Of a stretch of 64,000 nucleotides of DNA, positions 7,871 through 16,288 are shown piece by piece. Below the pieces are notes generated by a model. The model was given only the letters and a program-made list of their open reading frames with translations, was not told the DNA's origin and searched no databases. Origin of the DNA: an uncultured bacterium (GTDB lineage: Bacteria; Bacillota; Clostridia; Lachnospirales; Lachnospiraceae); NCBI GenBank assembly GCA_905214955.1, contig CAJMON010000001.1:32800-96799 (forward strand). Direction: 5' to 3'. The translations under genes and the position numbers were made by a program. Position 1 is the stretch's first letter, and every line of letters begins with the position of its first letter.

Positions 7871-9130
7871 TTGGAAAACAACAAAGAAATATCCATTCAG
7901 GTAAAAAATATCAACAAAACATACAAATTATACAGCAAGCCTTCCGACCGTTTGCGGGAAGGGCTGGGGTTTGGAAAAAAGAAGCGCTATACCGAGTTTC
8001 AGGCGTTGAAGGATGTCAGTTTTGACGTATACCGGGGAGAAACCGTAGGCATTATCGGAACCAATGGTTCTGGAAAATCTACGATTTTGAAGATTATCAC
8101 AGGGCTTTTAACTCCCACTGCAGGAAGCGTCACGGTAAACGGCCGTATTTCCGCACTTCTGGAGCTGGGCGCCGGATTCAACGGCGAATACAACGGCATT
8201 GAAAATATTTACTTAAACGGCACCATGATCGGATTTTCCGAAAAAGAAATTGACGAGCGGTTAGATGACATCATCAAATTTGCAGACATCGGTGATTTTA
8301 TCAATCAGCCGGTAAAGACGTATTCCAGCGGTATGTTTGTGCGTCTGGCTTTCGCAGTTGCCATCAACATTGACCCGGAAATTCTCATCGTAGACGAGGC
8401 CCTGTCTGTAGGAGACGTATTCTTCCAGGCAAAGTGCTATCACAAATTTGAAGAGTTCAAGAAAAAAGGAAAAACCATTCTCTTTGTAAGCCATGATTTA
8501 AGCAGCATCAGCAAATACTGTGACAGGGTTGTACTGTTAAACAGAGGCGACAAGGTGGCAGAGGGCGGCCCAAAAGAGATGGTGGATCTGTACAAACGTT
8601 TCCTGGTACATCAGGAAGACACTCAGCCGGTAACCACCTTTACACCAAACGACGGCACCTGGAGAGGCGGTCTTCAGCTGAATCCCCAGATTTCTGAATA
8701 TGGAGAGAAGCAGGCTGAGATCGTAGATTTTGGTATCTTTGATGAACATGGCAGACTGACCAATACCATCGAGAAAGGTACTCAGTGTACTTTTAAGATC
8801 AAGGTAAAATTTCTGCAGGATCTGACAGAACCTATCATTGCTTTTACGATCAAAGACTTAAAAGGAACGGAAGTTACCGGTACCAACACCATGCTGGAAA
8901 AAATCGAAGTGCCAGCAAAGAAAGGCAGCTGTGTGACGGTGTCCTTTACTCAGGCCATGGACCTGCAGGGACAGGAGTATCTGATTTCATTTGGATGTAC
9001 AGGTTATCTGGCAGGAGAATTCCGGGTATTCCACAGACTGTATGATGCGTGCAGTATTACCGTGGTGTCTATCAAAAATACCGTGGGATTTTATGATATG
9101 AATTCGAAAATTTCGGTTACAGAAGAATAA
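7871..9130 (+). CDS. wzt: ABC polysaccharide exporter ATPase with C-terminal Wzt carbohydrate-binding domain
   Basis: A 419-residue ATPase. Walker A is GTNGSGKST (about 63-71), the signature SSGMFVRLAFA follows, and Walker B is EILIVDEALSVGD. Beyond the nucleotide-binding domain (about 1-255) there is an additional ~150-residue beta-rich domain (about 270-419; QAEIVDFGIFDEHGR..., LISFGCTG), matching the Wzt C-terminal domain that, in E. coli O8/O9a, binds the modified non-reducing end of the finished glycan. Simple TagH-type or non-selective Wzt proteins lack this domain. The start is TTG 7871, behind AGAGGAAAC; no nearer ATG fits. The domain, and the methyltransferase and kinase-like genes that follow directly, suggest that export is coupled to end modification (inference). 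Confidence 0.93.
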   Translation: MENNKEISIQVKNINKTYKLYSKPSDRLREGLGFGKKKRYTEFQALKDVSFDVYRGETVGIIGTNGSGKSTILKIITGLLTPTAGSVTVNGRISALLELGAGFNGEYNGIENIYLNGTMIGFSEKEIDERLDDIIKFADIGDFINQPVKTYSSGMFVRLAFAVAINIDPEILIVDEALSVGDVFFQAKCYHKFEEFKKKGKTILFVSHDLSSISKYCDRVVLLNRGDKVAEGGPKEMVDLYKRFLVHQEDTQPVTTFTPNDGTWRGGLQLNPQISEYGEKQAEIVDFGIFDEHGRLTNTIEKGTQCTFKIKVKFLQDLTEPIIAFTIKDLKGTEVTGTNTMLEKIEVPAKKGSCVTVSFTQAMDLQGQEYLISFGCTGYLAGEFRVFHRLYDACSITVVSIKNTVGFYDMNSKISVTEE

Positions 9131-9144
9131 CAGGAGAGAGACGG

Positions 9145-10071
9145 ATGCAGGAGAAGATTGGAAATATAATTCTGGATGATACCTATTATGGGGGAGAAGA
9201 CCTGTACAGCGAAGGTGCCATAGAAGAAGAGCTTCTGGAAACAGCGAAAAACTGCCGGGACCGGGAGCTGGCAGAAGTAGTGGCAGCGAAAAAAAGCTGG
9301 CCTTTTCTGTATCATTTTTCTCCCATCCGTCAGAACATTGTAAGCTGGATTCCCTTTCAGGGAACCGACAATGTCCTGGAGATCGGAGCTGGCTGCGGAG
9401 CCATCACAGGAGCCCTGGCACAGAAGTGCGGCCATGTGACCTGTGTGGAACTGTCAAAAAAACGGAGCCAGATCAATGCCTGGCGGAACCGGGATTATGA
9501 CAATACAACGATTATGATTGGAAATTTCCTGGATGTGGAACCCCATCTGGGAACGTATGACTACATTACGCTCATTGGGGTGTTCGAGTACGCGGAAAGT
9601 TATATGGGAGAAAAAGAGCCTGCCAAAACGATGTTGCAGTGTATGGCGAAACATCTGGCTCCAGGAGGAAAGATCGTCATTGCCATTGAAAACCGTCTTG
9701 GATTAAAATATTGGGCGGGCTGTGCAGAAGATCATGTAGGAAAATATTTCGAAGGACTGGAAGGCTATCACAATACCAGGGGAGTGCGTACCTATTCCAA
9801 GAAAGAACTGACGGAAGTCATCTGCCAGTCCGGAGAATTCAAGACCACTTTTTATTATCCTTATCCGGATTACAAATTCCCATACTTCATTTATTCTGAC
9901 AAATATCTTCCAAGAAAAGGAGAGTTAAAGGACAACAACCGGAACTTTGACATGCCAAAGATTCAGCTTTTTGATGAGACAAGGGTGTTTGATACACTGA
10001 TTGACAATGACCTGTTTCCGGAGTTTTCCAATTCGTTCCTGGTGATGGTGGAAAAGGAGGAGAAGCGATGA
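9145..10071 (+). CDS. class I SAM-dependent methyltransferase, candidate glycan-end methyltransferase
   Basis: A 308-residue Rossmann-fold methyltransferase. Motif I is VLEIGAGCGAITG (about 77-89), the acidic residue after strand 2 is in TCVELSKKR, and DYITLIGVFEYAESY and LAPGGKIVIAIENRLGLKYWAG complete the fold. The N-terminal ~70 residues include YHFSPIRQNIVSWIPF. There is no signal peptide or membrane segment. It lies 14 bp after wzt and overlaps the next gene by 4 bp (ATGA), so the two products are probably made together. In E. coli O9a, WbdD joins a methyltransferase and a kinase in one chain to cap the glycan; here the same two activities may be split over two adjacent genes in the same order. 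The actual acceptor is unknown, and methylation of an internal sugar is an alternative. Confidence 0.85.
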   Translation: MQEKIGNIILDDTYYGGEDLYSEGAIEEELLETAKNCRDRELAEVVAAKKSWPFLYHFSPIRQNIVSWIPFQGTDNVLEIGAGCGAITGALAQKCGHVTCVELSKKRSQINAWRNRDYDNTTIMIGNFLDVEPHLGTYDYITLIGVFEYAESYMGEKEPAKTMLQCMAKHLAPGGKIVIAIENRLGLKYWAGCAEDHVGKYFEGLEGYHNTRGVRTYSKKELTEVICQSGEFKTTFYYPYPDYKFPYFIYSDKYLPRKGELKDNNRNFDMPKIQLFDETRVFDTLIDNDLFPEFSNSFLVMVEKEEKR

Positions 10072-11315
10072 AACAGATCATTTATTCAAAGTTTTCCAAT
10101 GAGCGGAACTACCGCTTTGCCATCCGCACCGATATCTGTGAGGATGAAAACGGACAGCGCAGCGTGCGGAAAGTATGTTCCTGTCCAGAAGGACAGCTTC
10201 ATATGACAGAGCTGTACCGGTGGTATCAGATATTTTCTGAGGCCTGCAAGGGTACTTGGCTTAGCTATAACCGGTGTGAGATCATTCCCGGAGGCGTGGA
10301 GTTAGAGTATGTAGAGGGAAAGACTCTGGAGGAATGCCTGGAAGAAGTGGAGAAGACCCAGGGAGTGGAAGCCGTGGCAGAGCTGTTTTTGAAGTATCTG
10401 CATGCCATTCGGGATATGCACAGCTCCATGGAGTTTCAGGAAACAGCAAAATTTCGAAATGTATTCGGAGATTTTCTGGCAGATCCGAAAAAACTGGGAC
10501 TGCGCTGCGCACCGGTGACCAATATTGACCTGATTTGCGAGAACATCCTTTTAAAGGACGGACAGGGAACCGTCATTGATTATGAATGGAGTTTTGATTT
10601 TCCAGTACCGGTGAACTATCTGCTGTACCGGAATATTTTTTATTTTCGGGAACATGCAGGCAGAAACTACTTGCTGAAATATGATTTCTACAAAGAACTG
10701 GGCATTACCAGGGAAGAAATTATTGCTTATGACAAGATGGAAGAAAACCTCCAGCACTATGTGTGCAGAGACCACATTCCGGTGAGGGATCTGTATGAGG
10801 ATGTAAGCCCAGGTATGTATCAGGTGGATTACACCTCCCACACAGAATGGCTGCAGATTTACTATGATGACGGAAAGGGCCTGCGGGAAGAGCATTCCAG
10901 AAAATTTGGTGTGAAGGATGGAAAGGTGGAGGGGAAATTGTTCCTGAAGCCGGAATGGAAGCTTTTACGTATTGATCCGGGAAGTGTCAGCGGATTCGTG
11001 GAGATTAAAAAACTGGAGATTGATGGAAAAGATATGACATCGAATCTTCAGGTGGCAGACGGCATCCGAAGCGGCTCTTATGTCTGCTTTACCCAAAACG
11101 ATCCCAATATGATGTTGGCAGAACTGCCGGAAAATGCAAGAGAGCTGGAAATTGCCTTACGGATCTGGCCAGTGGATCAAATTCCCATGGAGAAGGCCGC
11201 CCAGTGGGTATGGCAGCTGGAGGTTCAGAGTCAGACCTTAAAGCAGATGGAGAATACCAGAGTCTGGAAAGTATATCAGAAATACCGCGAAGCGGTCGAA
11301 AGGAAGCATTCATGA
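10068..11315 (+). CDS. APH/choline-kinase-fold protein with C-terminal beta domain, candidate glycan-end kinase
   Basis: A 415-residue protein. Residues ~1-260 show a kinase-like layout: a possible phosphate-binding lysine in SVRKVC (K35), hinge ELEYVEGKTL, a catalytic-loop-like NIDLICENIL (D154, N159, the D-x4-N spacing of aminoglycoside phosphotransferases) and VIDYEW (D171, metal-binding aspartate position). The usual HGD histidine/glycine are replaced, so the fold call is good but activity is inferred. Residues ~285-385 look like a beta domain (LLRIDPGSVSGFVEIKKLEIDG...), and the C terminus is short and helical. The gene overlaps the methyltransferase upstream by ATGA and the glycosyltransferase downstream by ATGA. 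Together with wzt this suggests phosphorylation of the glycan end, as in the WbdD kinase domain. It could also be a non-catalytic scaffold. Confidence 0.7.
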   Translation: MKQIIYSKFSNERNYRFAIRTDICEDENGQRSVRKVCSCPEGQLHMTELYRWYQIFSEACKGTWLSYNRCEIIPGGVELEYVEGKTLEECLEEVEKTQGVEAVAELFLKYLHAIRDMHSSMEFQETAKFRNVFGDFLADPKKLGLRCAPVTNIDLICENILLKDGQGTVIDYEWSFDFPVPVNYLLYRNIFYFREHAGRNYLLKYDFYKELGITREEIIAYDKMEENLQHYVCRDHIPVRDLYEDVSPGMYQVDYTSHTEWLQIYYDDGKGLREEHSRKFGVKDGKVEGKLFLKPEWKLLRIDPGSVSGFVEIKKLEIDGKDMTSNLQVADGIRSGSYVCFTQNDPNMMLAELPENARELEIALRIWPVDQIPMEKAAQWVWQLEVQSQTLKQMENTRVWKVYQKYREAVERKHS

Positions 11316-13846
11316 GTATCATCGGGCAGATCGATGTAGAAGAATATAAATGGGGAGACGGCGGCACCTACATCATCATGGGGTGGGCAGTCTCTGAAAA
11401 GAAAGAGCGCGTGGAAGTGCGTCTCTTAGGGGATGGAAAGGTCAGCCTTCCCTGTGACAGTGTGGCATGTGCCAGACCGGATGTGAAAGAGACCAGAAAA
11501 GATCTGAACATTTCGGATGACCGGATCGGATTCCAGGTAAGACTGCGCCCTTTAGAGCAGATGTTTAAAAATTTTCAGTCCCTGCAGCTCATTGTTGTTC
11601 AGGGGGAGGAGCAGAAGGTTCTGTTAAAACGGACCATCGAAGAAATGAAGGACGGCTACCGAAACGCAGCTTTGAAATATTTTATTGACCAGGAATGTGT
11701 GCGGAACAAAGAGATTGTGGTGGATGGCTGGATCATTGATGCCAGACGCCAGGAGAAGGTCTCCCTGCGGGATGAAAACGGTCATGCCATTCCCTGTACC
11801 ATTGAGCGTACCTGCAGAAATGACGTGACCCGTTCCTGGGATCAGCCGGAAGGCTACCGGTGCGGATTTAAACTGCGCCTTCCAAGGGAAGCTTTCCAGG
11901 GAGAAAAGCTGGTGCTCCATATGGAAAACGATATGGTGGTGAAAGAGCATGTTCTGGATCTGAAAAAAATGGATTATGAAGCGTCCAAGCGGAGAAAACT
12001 GGTCAAGGCTCTTTCCAGAGAGCATTTGGCAGAAAACAAAAAAGTCCTGAAAAAAGAAGGCGTTTTCGGCCTGGCTGACCACATTCGGGAGGAGATCAGC
12101 ACAGAAGAAGAGCGCTACATGTATTGGCTGAAAAAGCACAGAGCATCTTTTGCAGAGCTGCAGAGACAGAAGCTGCAGCGTTTTTCCTATGCCCCGAAGA
12201 TCAGCATTGTGGTGCCATTATACAATACAAGACCAGGATTTTTAAAAGCCCTGGTAGACAGCATCCGCGCCCAGTCTTATGGAAACTGGGAGCTGTGCCT
12301 TGCAGACGGAAGTACCAGCAAAACCCAGGATCTTGGAGCCATTCTGAAAGCTTCCTATGGAAAAGAAAAGAGAATCCATTATCGGAAGCTGAAAGAGAAT
12401 CTGGGAATTGCTGGAAACAGCAATGCGGCTATTGAGATGGCCACAGGAGAATTTCTGCTGTTCGCAGACCACGATGATTTTCTGGAGCCTGCGGCCCTGT
12501 ACGAGATTGTAAAAGTTTTAAACGAGCATCCGGACACGGATATTGTGTATACGGACGAAGATCTGACAGATGAAAAGGGAGAAAATTTTTCATCCCCAAG
12601 ATTCAAACCAGATTTCAATCTGGACTTTTTAAGAAGCATCAACTACATCTGCCATATTTTTACAGTGCGCAGGAGTTTGGCAGAAGCGGCGGGCCTGATT
12701 CGTTCTGCGTTTGACGGAGCCCAGGACCACGAATTTATTCTGCGCTGCTGTGAGCGCACCCAAAACATCCGCCATATTCCAAAGATTCTGTATCACTGGA
12801 GAGCTTATGGGGAGTCCACAGCGGGAAATCAGGACAGTAAGTCCTATGCCATTGATGCGGCAAAAAGAGGACTGGAAGAGCATTACCAGAGAATGGGGTA
12901 TGATGTGGAAGTGGAATACACCGGTGTATTTATTGTGTTCCGCAGCTTCTTTAAGCCAAAGGGAGCGCCTCTGGTATCTGTGGTAATTCCCAACAAAGAC
13001 CAGTCAGAGGTCTTAGATACCTGCCTGAAATCCATTTTTAAAAAGACAGAGTATCCCAATTATGAAATTGTAATTATTGAAAACAACAGCACCGATCCGA
13101 AGACCTTTGCGTATTATGAGAAGATTCAGAAAGAACACGAAAATGTAAAAGTAGTTACCTGGGAGAGAGAGTTTAACTATTCTGCTATCAACAACTTTGG
13201 TGTGCGTTATGCAAAGGGAGAGTATCTGCTGTTTTTAAACAACGATGTGGAAGTGATCACCCCGTCCTGGATGTCCAGAATGGTGGGATACTGCCAGAGA
13301 GACGATGTGGGAGCTGTAGGAGCCAAGCTGTATTATCCGGATGATACGGTACAGCACGGCGGCGTTGTCATCGGAATCGGCTGGTTTGCAGGCCACGTCC
13401 AGAGCTTTATGCGCCGGACAGACAGTGGATATTTCGGAAGACTGATTGCAGATCAGGACATCAGTGCTGTGACCGGTGCCTGCATGATGGTAAAACGCAG
13501 CGTATTTGAAGAAGTGAAAGGCTTTGAAGAAAAGCTGGCAGTGGCGCTTAATGACGTGGATCTGTGCCTGAAAATCCGGTCCAAAGACTATCTGATTGTC
13601 ATGGATCCTGGAACGGAGCTGTACCATTATGAGTCCATATCAAGAGGAAATGAAGACAGCCCTGAGAAAAAAGAGCGGTTTAAAAAGGAGATCCGGTTCT
13701 TCCGGAACCGCTGGAGGGACATCCTGAAAAATGGAGATCCCTACTACAATCCCAATCTGACCTTGTGTTATGGAGATTGTTCTCTGAAACGGAGAAAAGA
13801 AGTGCCGGAAGTCTTCCGGGAATTGTTTGGAGGAAAAGACGAATGA
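11312..13846 (+). CDS. large bifunctional GT2 glycosyltransferase with two N-terminal beta modules
   Basis: An 844-residue cytoplasmic protein. Two copies of a beta-rich module open it (about 15-80 and 133-192), each with a GWA/GWI core, a conserved PC, an R-x-DV segment and a GFxxRLR end. After a helical linker come two GT2 domains: the first (about 296-500) with VVPLYNTRPGF, ADHDD and a TDEDLTD block; the second (about 583-800) with VVIPNKDQ, IENNSTD, LLFLNNDVE and NDVDLCLKI. The frame is open upstream, but ATG 11312 overlaps the preceding stop as ATGA and follows AAAGGAAG, and the upstream extension is only the shadow of the previous gene. It and the genes at 13843 and 19775 are clear paralogues. 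Two active sites in one chain fit a glycan repeat built from two linkages (inference); donors are unknown. Confidence 0.9.
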   Translation: MSIIGQIDVEEYKWGDGGTYIIMGWAVSEKKERVEVRLLGDGKVSLPCDSVACARPDVKETRKDLNISDDRIGFQVRLRPLEQMFKNFQSLQLIVVQGEEQKVLLKRTIEEMKDGYRNAALKYFIDQECVRNKEIVVDGWIIDARRQEKVSLRDENGHAIPCTIERTCRNDVTRSWDQPEGYRCGFKLRLPREAFQGEKLVLHMENDMVVKEHVLDLKKMDYEASKRRKLVKALSREHLAENKKVLKKEGVFGLADHIREEISTEEERYMYWLKKHRASFAELQRQKLQRFSYAPKISIVVPLYNTRPGFLKALVDSIRAQSYGNWELCLADGSTSKTQDLGAILKASYGKEKRIHYRKLKENLGIAGNSNAAIEMATGEFLLFADHDDFLEPAALYEIVKVLNEHPDTDIVYTDEDLTDEKGENFSSPRFKPDFNLDFLRSINYICHIFTVRRSLAEAAGLIRSAFDGAQDHEFILRCCERTQNIRHIPKILYHWRAYGESTAGNQDSKSYAIDAAKRGLEEHYQRMGYDVEVEYTGVFIVFRSFFKPKGAPLVSVVIPNKDQSEVLDTCLKSIFKKTEYPNYEIVIIENNSTDPKTFAYYEKIQKEHENVKVVTWEREFNYSAINNFGVRYAKGEYLLFLNNDVEVITPSWMSRMVGYCQRDDVGAVGAKLYYPDDTVQHGGVVIGIGWFAGHVQSFMRRTDSGYFGRLIADQDISAVTGACMMVKRSVFEEVKGFEEKLAVALNDVDLCLKIRSKDYLIVMDPGTELYHYESISRGNEDSPEKKERFKKEIRFFRNRWRDILKNGDPYYNPNLTLCYGDCSLKRRKEVPEVFRELFGGKDE

Positions 13847-16287
13847 AACCACAGCTGCTGGAAGTAAAGCGGGATCGTTTCGACCTGCAGAACGATCAGG
13901 TGTATCTTCTTCAGGGAAACTGGCCAAAAGGATATGACCTGAAAGCCTATCTGGATACAACAGAGCTTCCTGCCGGGAAAGAGCCCTGGGAAAGCGAGAG
14001 CGCGCTGGAACGTTTTACAGAATCTGAAATGATAAACGGAGAAAAAGTAACGGTCCGGGTCACACTTCCAGAAGAGATTTCCTCTGGAAAGCGGCTGTAT
14101 GTCTATGCCTGTGCAGGAAGTGAGCGGCGCACCTGGTATGAGGTGTCTGTGCGGGAACTGGAAAAGAAATGGAAAAAGCCTCAGTATTATATTGAGGAAG
14201 AGCAGGTGGATACCAAAGAAAACACCCTGAAAATCCGGGGATGGGCAGTAGACCGAAACGAGGTAAAGGTTTTGGTCTACGACCGGAATAAGAAAAAAAT
14301 TTCCTGCTCCATTCAGAAGACCGGGCGTCTGGATGTAATCCAGATGTACAAAGAATGCCCAGTTTCCGAGAAAAACGGATTTTATATCGAAGTCCGTCCC
14401 ATTCCGGAAAAGCTGGCTTACCTGGTGTTTCAGACAAAGGAGCGGAAGGCGGTGTACCGGGTGGAGACCGCCAAAGCAGCTATTTTAAGAAAGACCGCAG
14501 AAAAATATGTGACAAAGGGAATGGACTATTACCGTGCCCACGGACTGTCTGCCCTTGGAGCAAAGGTTTACCGGAAATTTTTTACAGACAAGGAAAAGCC
14601 GGTGGATTATCAGAAATGGATTCAGAAACATCTGCCAGGACCTGGAGAACTGGAAAAGCAGAGAAAAACCGTGTTTGAAAAACAGCCTGTGTTCAGCATT
14701 GTGGTACCGCTGTACAAAACTCCGGAGAAGTTTTTGGAAGAATTGATCCGCTCTGTGCAGGCCCAGACCTATTCTTCCTGGGAGCTGTGCCTGTCTGACG
14801 GCAGTGGAAAGGATTCTTGTCTTGCGGCACTTCTGGAAAAATACCAGGCAGAAGATTCCAGAATCCAGGTGATTTCCCATGAGGAGCCTCTGAAGATTTC
14901 TGAAAATACCAATGCAGCTATTCAGGCAGCCACCGGGGAGTATCTGGTGTTTGCAGACCATGACGATGTGCTGACACCAAACGCCCTGTTTGAGTGTGCC
15001 AAAGCAATGAATGAACATCCCGAAACGGATGTGCTGTATTCCGATGAAGATAAGATGACCATGGATGGAAATAAATTTTTCCAGCCTCATATGAAACCGG
15101 ATTTCAACCCGGATCTTCTCTGCACCGTGAATTACATCTGCCATTTGTTTGTGACAAAACGGACACTGGCAGAAAAAGTAGGATTTCTGCGTCCGGAGTA
15201 TGACGGCGCCCAGGATTATGACTTTATTTTCCGCTGTACCGAAAAGGCGGAAAAGATTGTCCACATTCCAAAAGTGCTGTACCATTGGAGATGTCATGAG
15301 GATTCCACTTCGGAAAATCCGGAAAGCAAACTCTATGCATTCGATGCGGGAGCCAGAGCCATTGCGGCCCATTATGAACGCATCGGGATAAAAGCAGAAG
15401 TGAAAAAGGGAGAGTACTTAGGCTTGTACCGGACACGGTTCATTCGAGAGTATGATCCCCTGATTTCTATTATTATCCCAAACAAAGACCACATTGACGA
15501 TCTGAAACGGTGTATGGATGCCATTGATGAGAAATCCACCTACCGAAATTATGAATACATCATTGTGGAAAACAACAGCACCGATGAAAAGACCTTTGCC
15601 TGGTACAAAGAATTGGAACAGACAAAGAAAAATGTCAGGGTGGTGTACTGGAAGGGAGAATTCAATTATTCTGCCATCAACAATTTTGGAGAAAAAGAAG
15701 CAAAAGGCGAGTATCTGTTGCTGTTAAACAATGATACGGAAATGATCAACCCAGACTGCTTGGAAGAACTACTGGGCTACTGTATGCGGGAAAATACCGG
15801 AGCAGTGGGAGCAAGGCTGTATTATGGGGATAACACCATCCAGCATGCCGGAGTGGTCATTGGATTTGGCGGGATTGCCGGACACTGTTTTGTGCAGCAG
15901 AAGCGGGAGAATACCGGCTACTGCCACAGAATCATCTGTGCCCAGGATTACAGCGCTGTGACAGCTGCCTGCATGATGGTGAAACGAAGCGCCTTCCATG
16001 AGGTTGGCGGACTGGATGAGAACCTGAAAGTGGCCTTTAACGACATTGACTTCTGCCTGAAACTGCGGGCAGCAGGGTATCTGATTGTCTACAATCCGTA
16101 TGCAGAGCTGTACCACTACGAATCCAAATCCAGAGGTCTGGAAGACACGCCGGAAAAACTGGAGCGCTTCCACAGAGAAATTGCCATGCTGGAAAAGAAG
16201 TGGCCGGATATTTTCAGAGACGGCGACCCGTATTACAATCCGAACCTGACACTGGACAGCCAGGATTTTTCACTGAAAAGGGGTTAA
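13843..16287 (+). CDS. large bifunctional GT2 glycosyltransferase with N-terminal beta modules (paralogue)
   Basis: An 814-residue paralogue of the preceding protein. The N-terminal ~200 residues hold one divergent beta region (about 16-105) and one module recognisably like those next door (about 125-195: IRGWAVD, CSIQKTGRLDV, GFYIEVRP). The two GT2 domains follow: the first (from about 283) with FSIVVPLYKTP, ADHDD and YSDEDKMT; the second with IIIPNKDH, VENNSTD, LLLLNNDTE and NDIDFCLKLR, ending YYNPNLTL as in the paralogues. The start ATG 13843 overlaps the preceding TGA (ATGA) behind GGAGGAAAAG; the longer open frame upstream only reads the previous gene's end. Coupled translation, shared architecture and adjacency suggest the two enzymes act on the same polymer. 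Substrates unknown. Confidence 0.9.
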   Translation: MKPQLLEVKRDRFDLQNDQVYLLQGNWPKGYDLKAYLDTTELPAGKEPWESESALERFTESEMINGEKVTVRVTLPEEISSGKRLYVYACAGSERRTWYEVSVRELEKKWKKPQYYIEEEQVDTKENTLKIRGWAVDRNEVKVLVYDRNKKKISCSIQKTGRLDVIQMYKECPVSEKNGFYIEVRPIPEKLAYLVFQTKERKAVYRVETAKAAILRKTAEKYVTKGMDYYRAHGLSALGAKVYRKFFTDKEKPVDYQKWIQKHLPGPGELEKQRKTVFEKQPVFSIVVPLYKTPEKFLEELIRSVQAQTYSSWELCLSDGSGKDSCLAALLEKYQAEDSRIQVISHEEPLKISENTNAAIQAATGEYLVFADHDDVLTPNALFECAKAMNEHPETDVLYSDEDKMTMDGNKFFQPHMKPDFNPDLLCTVNYICHLFVTKRTLAEKVGFLRPEYDGAQDYDFIFRCTEKAEKIVHIPKVLYHWRCHEDSTSENPESKLYAFDAGARAIAAHYERIGIKAEVKKGEYLGLYRTRFIREYDPLISIIIPNKDHIDDLKRCMDAIDEKSTYRNYEYIIVENNSTDEKTFAWYKELEQTKKNVRVVYWKGEFNYSAINNFGEKEAKGEYLLLLNNDTEMINPDCLEELLGYCMRENTGAVGARLYYGDNTIQHAGVVIGFGGIAGHCFVQQKRENTGYCHRIICAQDYSAVTAACMMVKRSAFHEVGGLDENLKVAFNDIDFCLKLRAAGYLIVYNPYAELYHYESKSRGLEDTPEKLERFHREIAMLEKKWPDIFRDGDPYYNPNLTLDSQDFSLKRG

Positions 16288-16288
16288 T

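Noticed and set aside
11204..11311. longer N terminus for the 844-residue glycosyltransferase
   Set aside because: These codons are a shadow of the preceding gene; the ATGA overlap at 11312 with a ribosome site is the better start.
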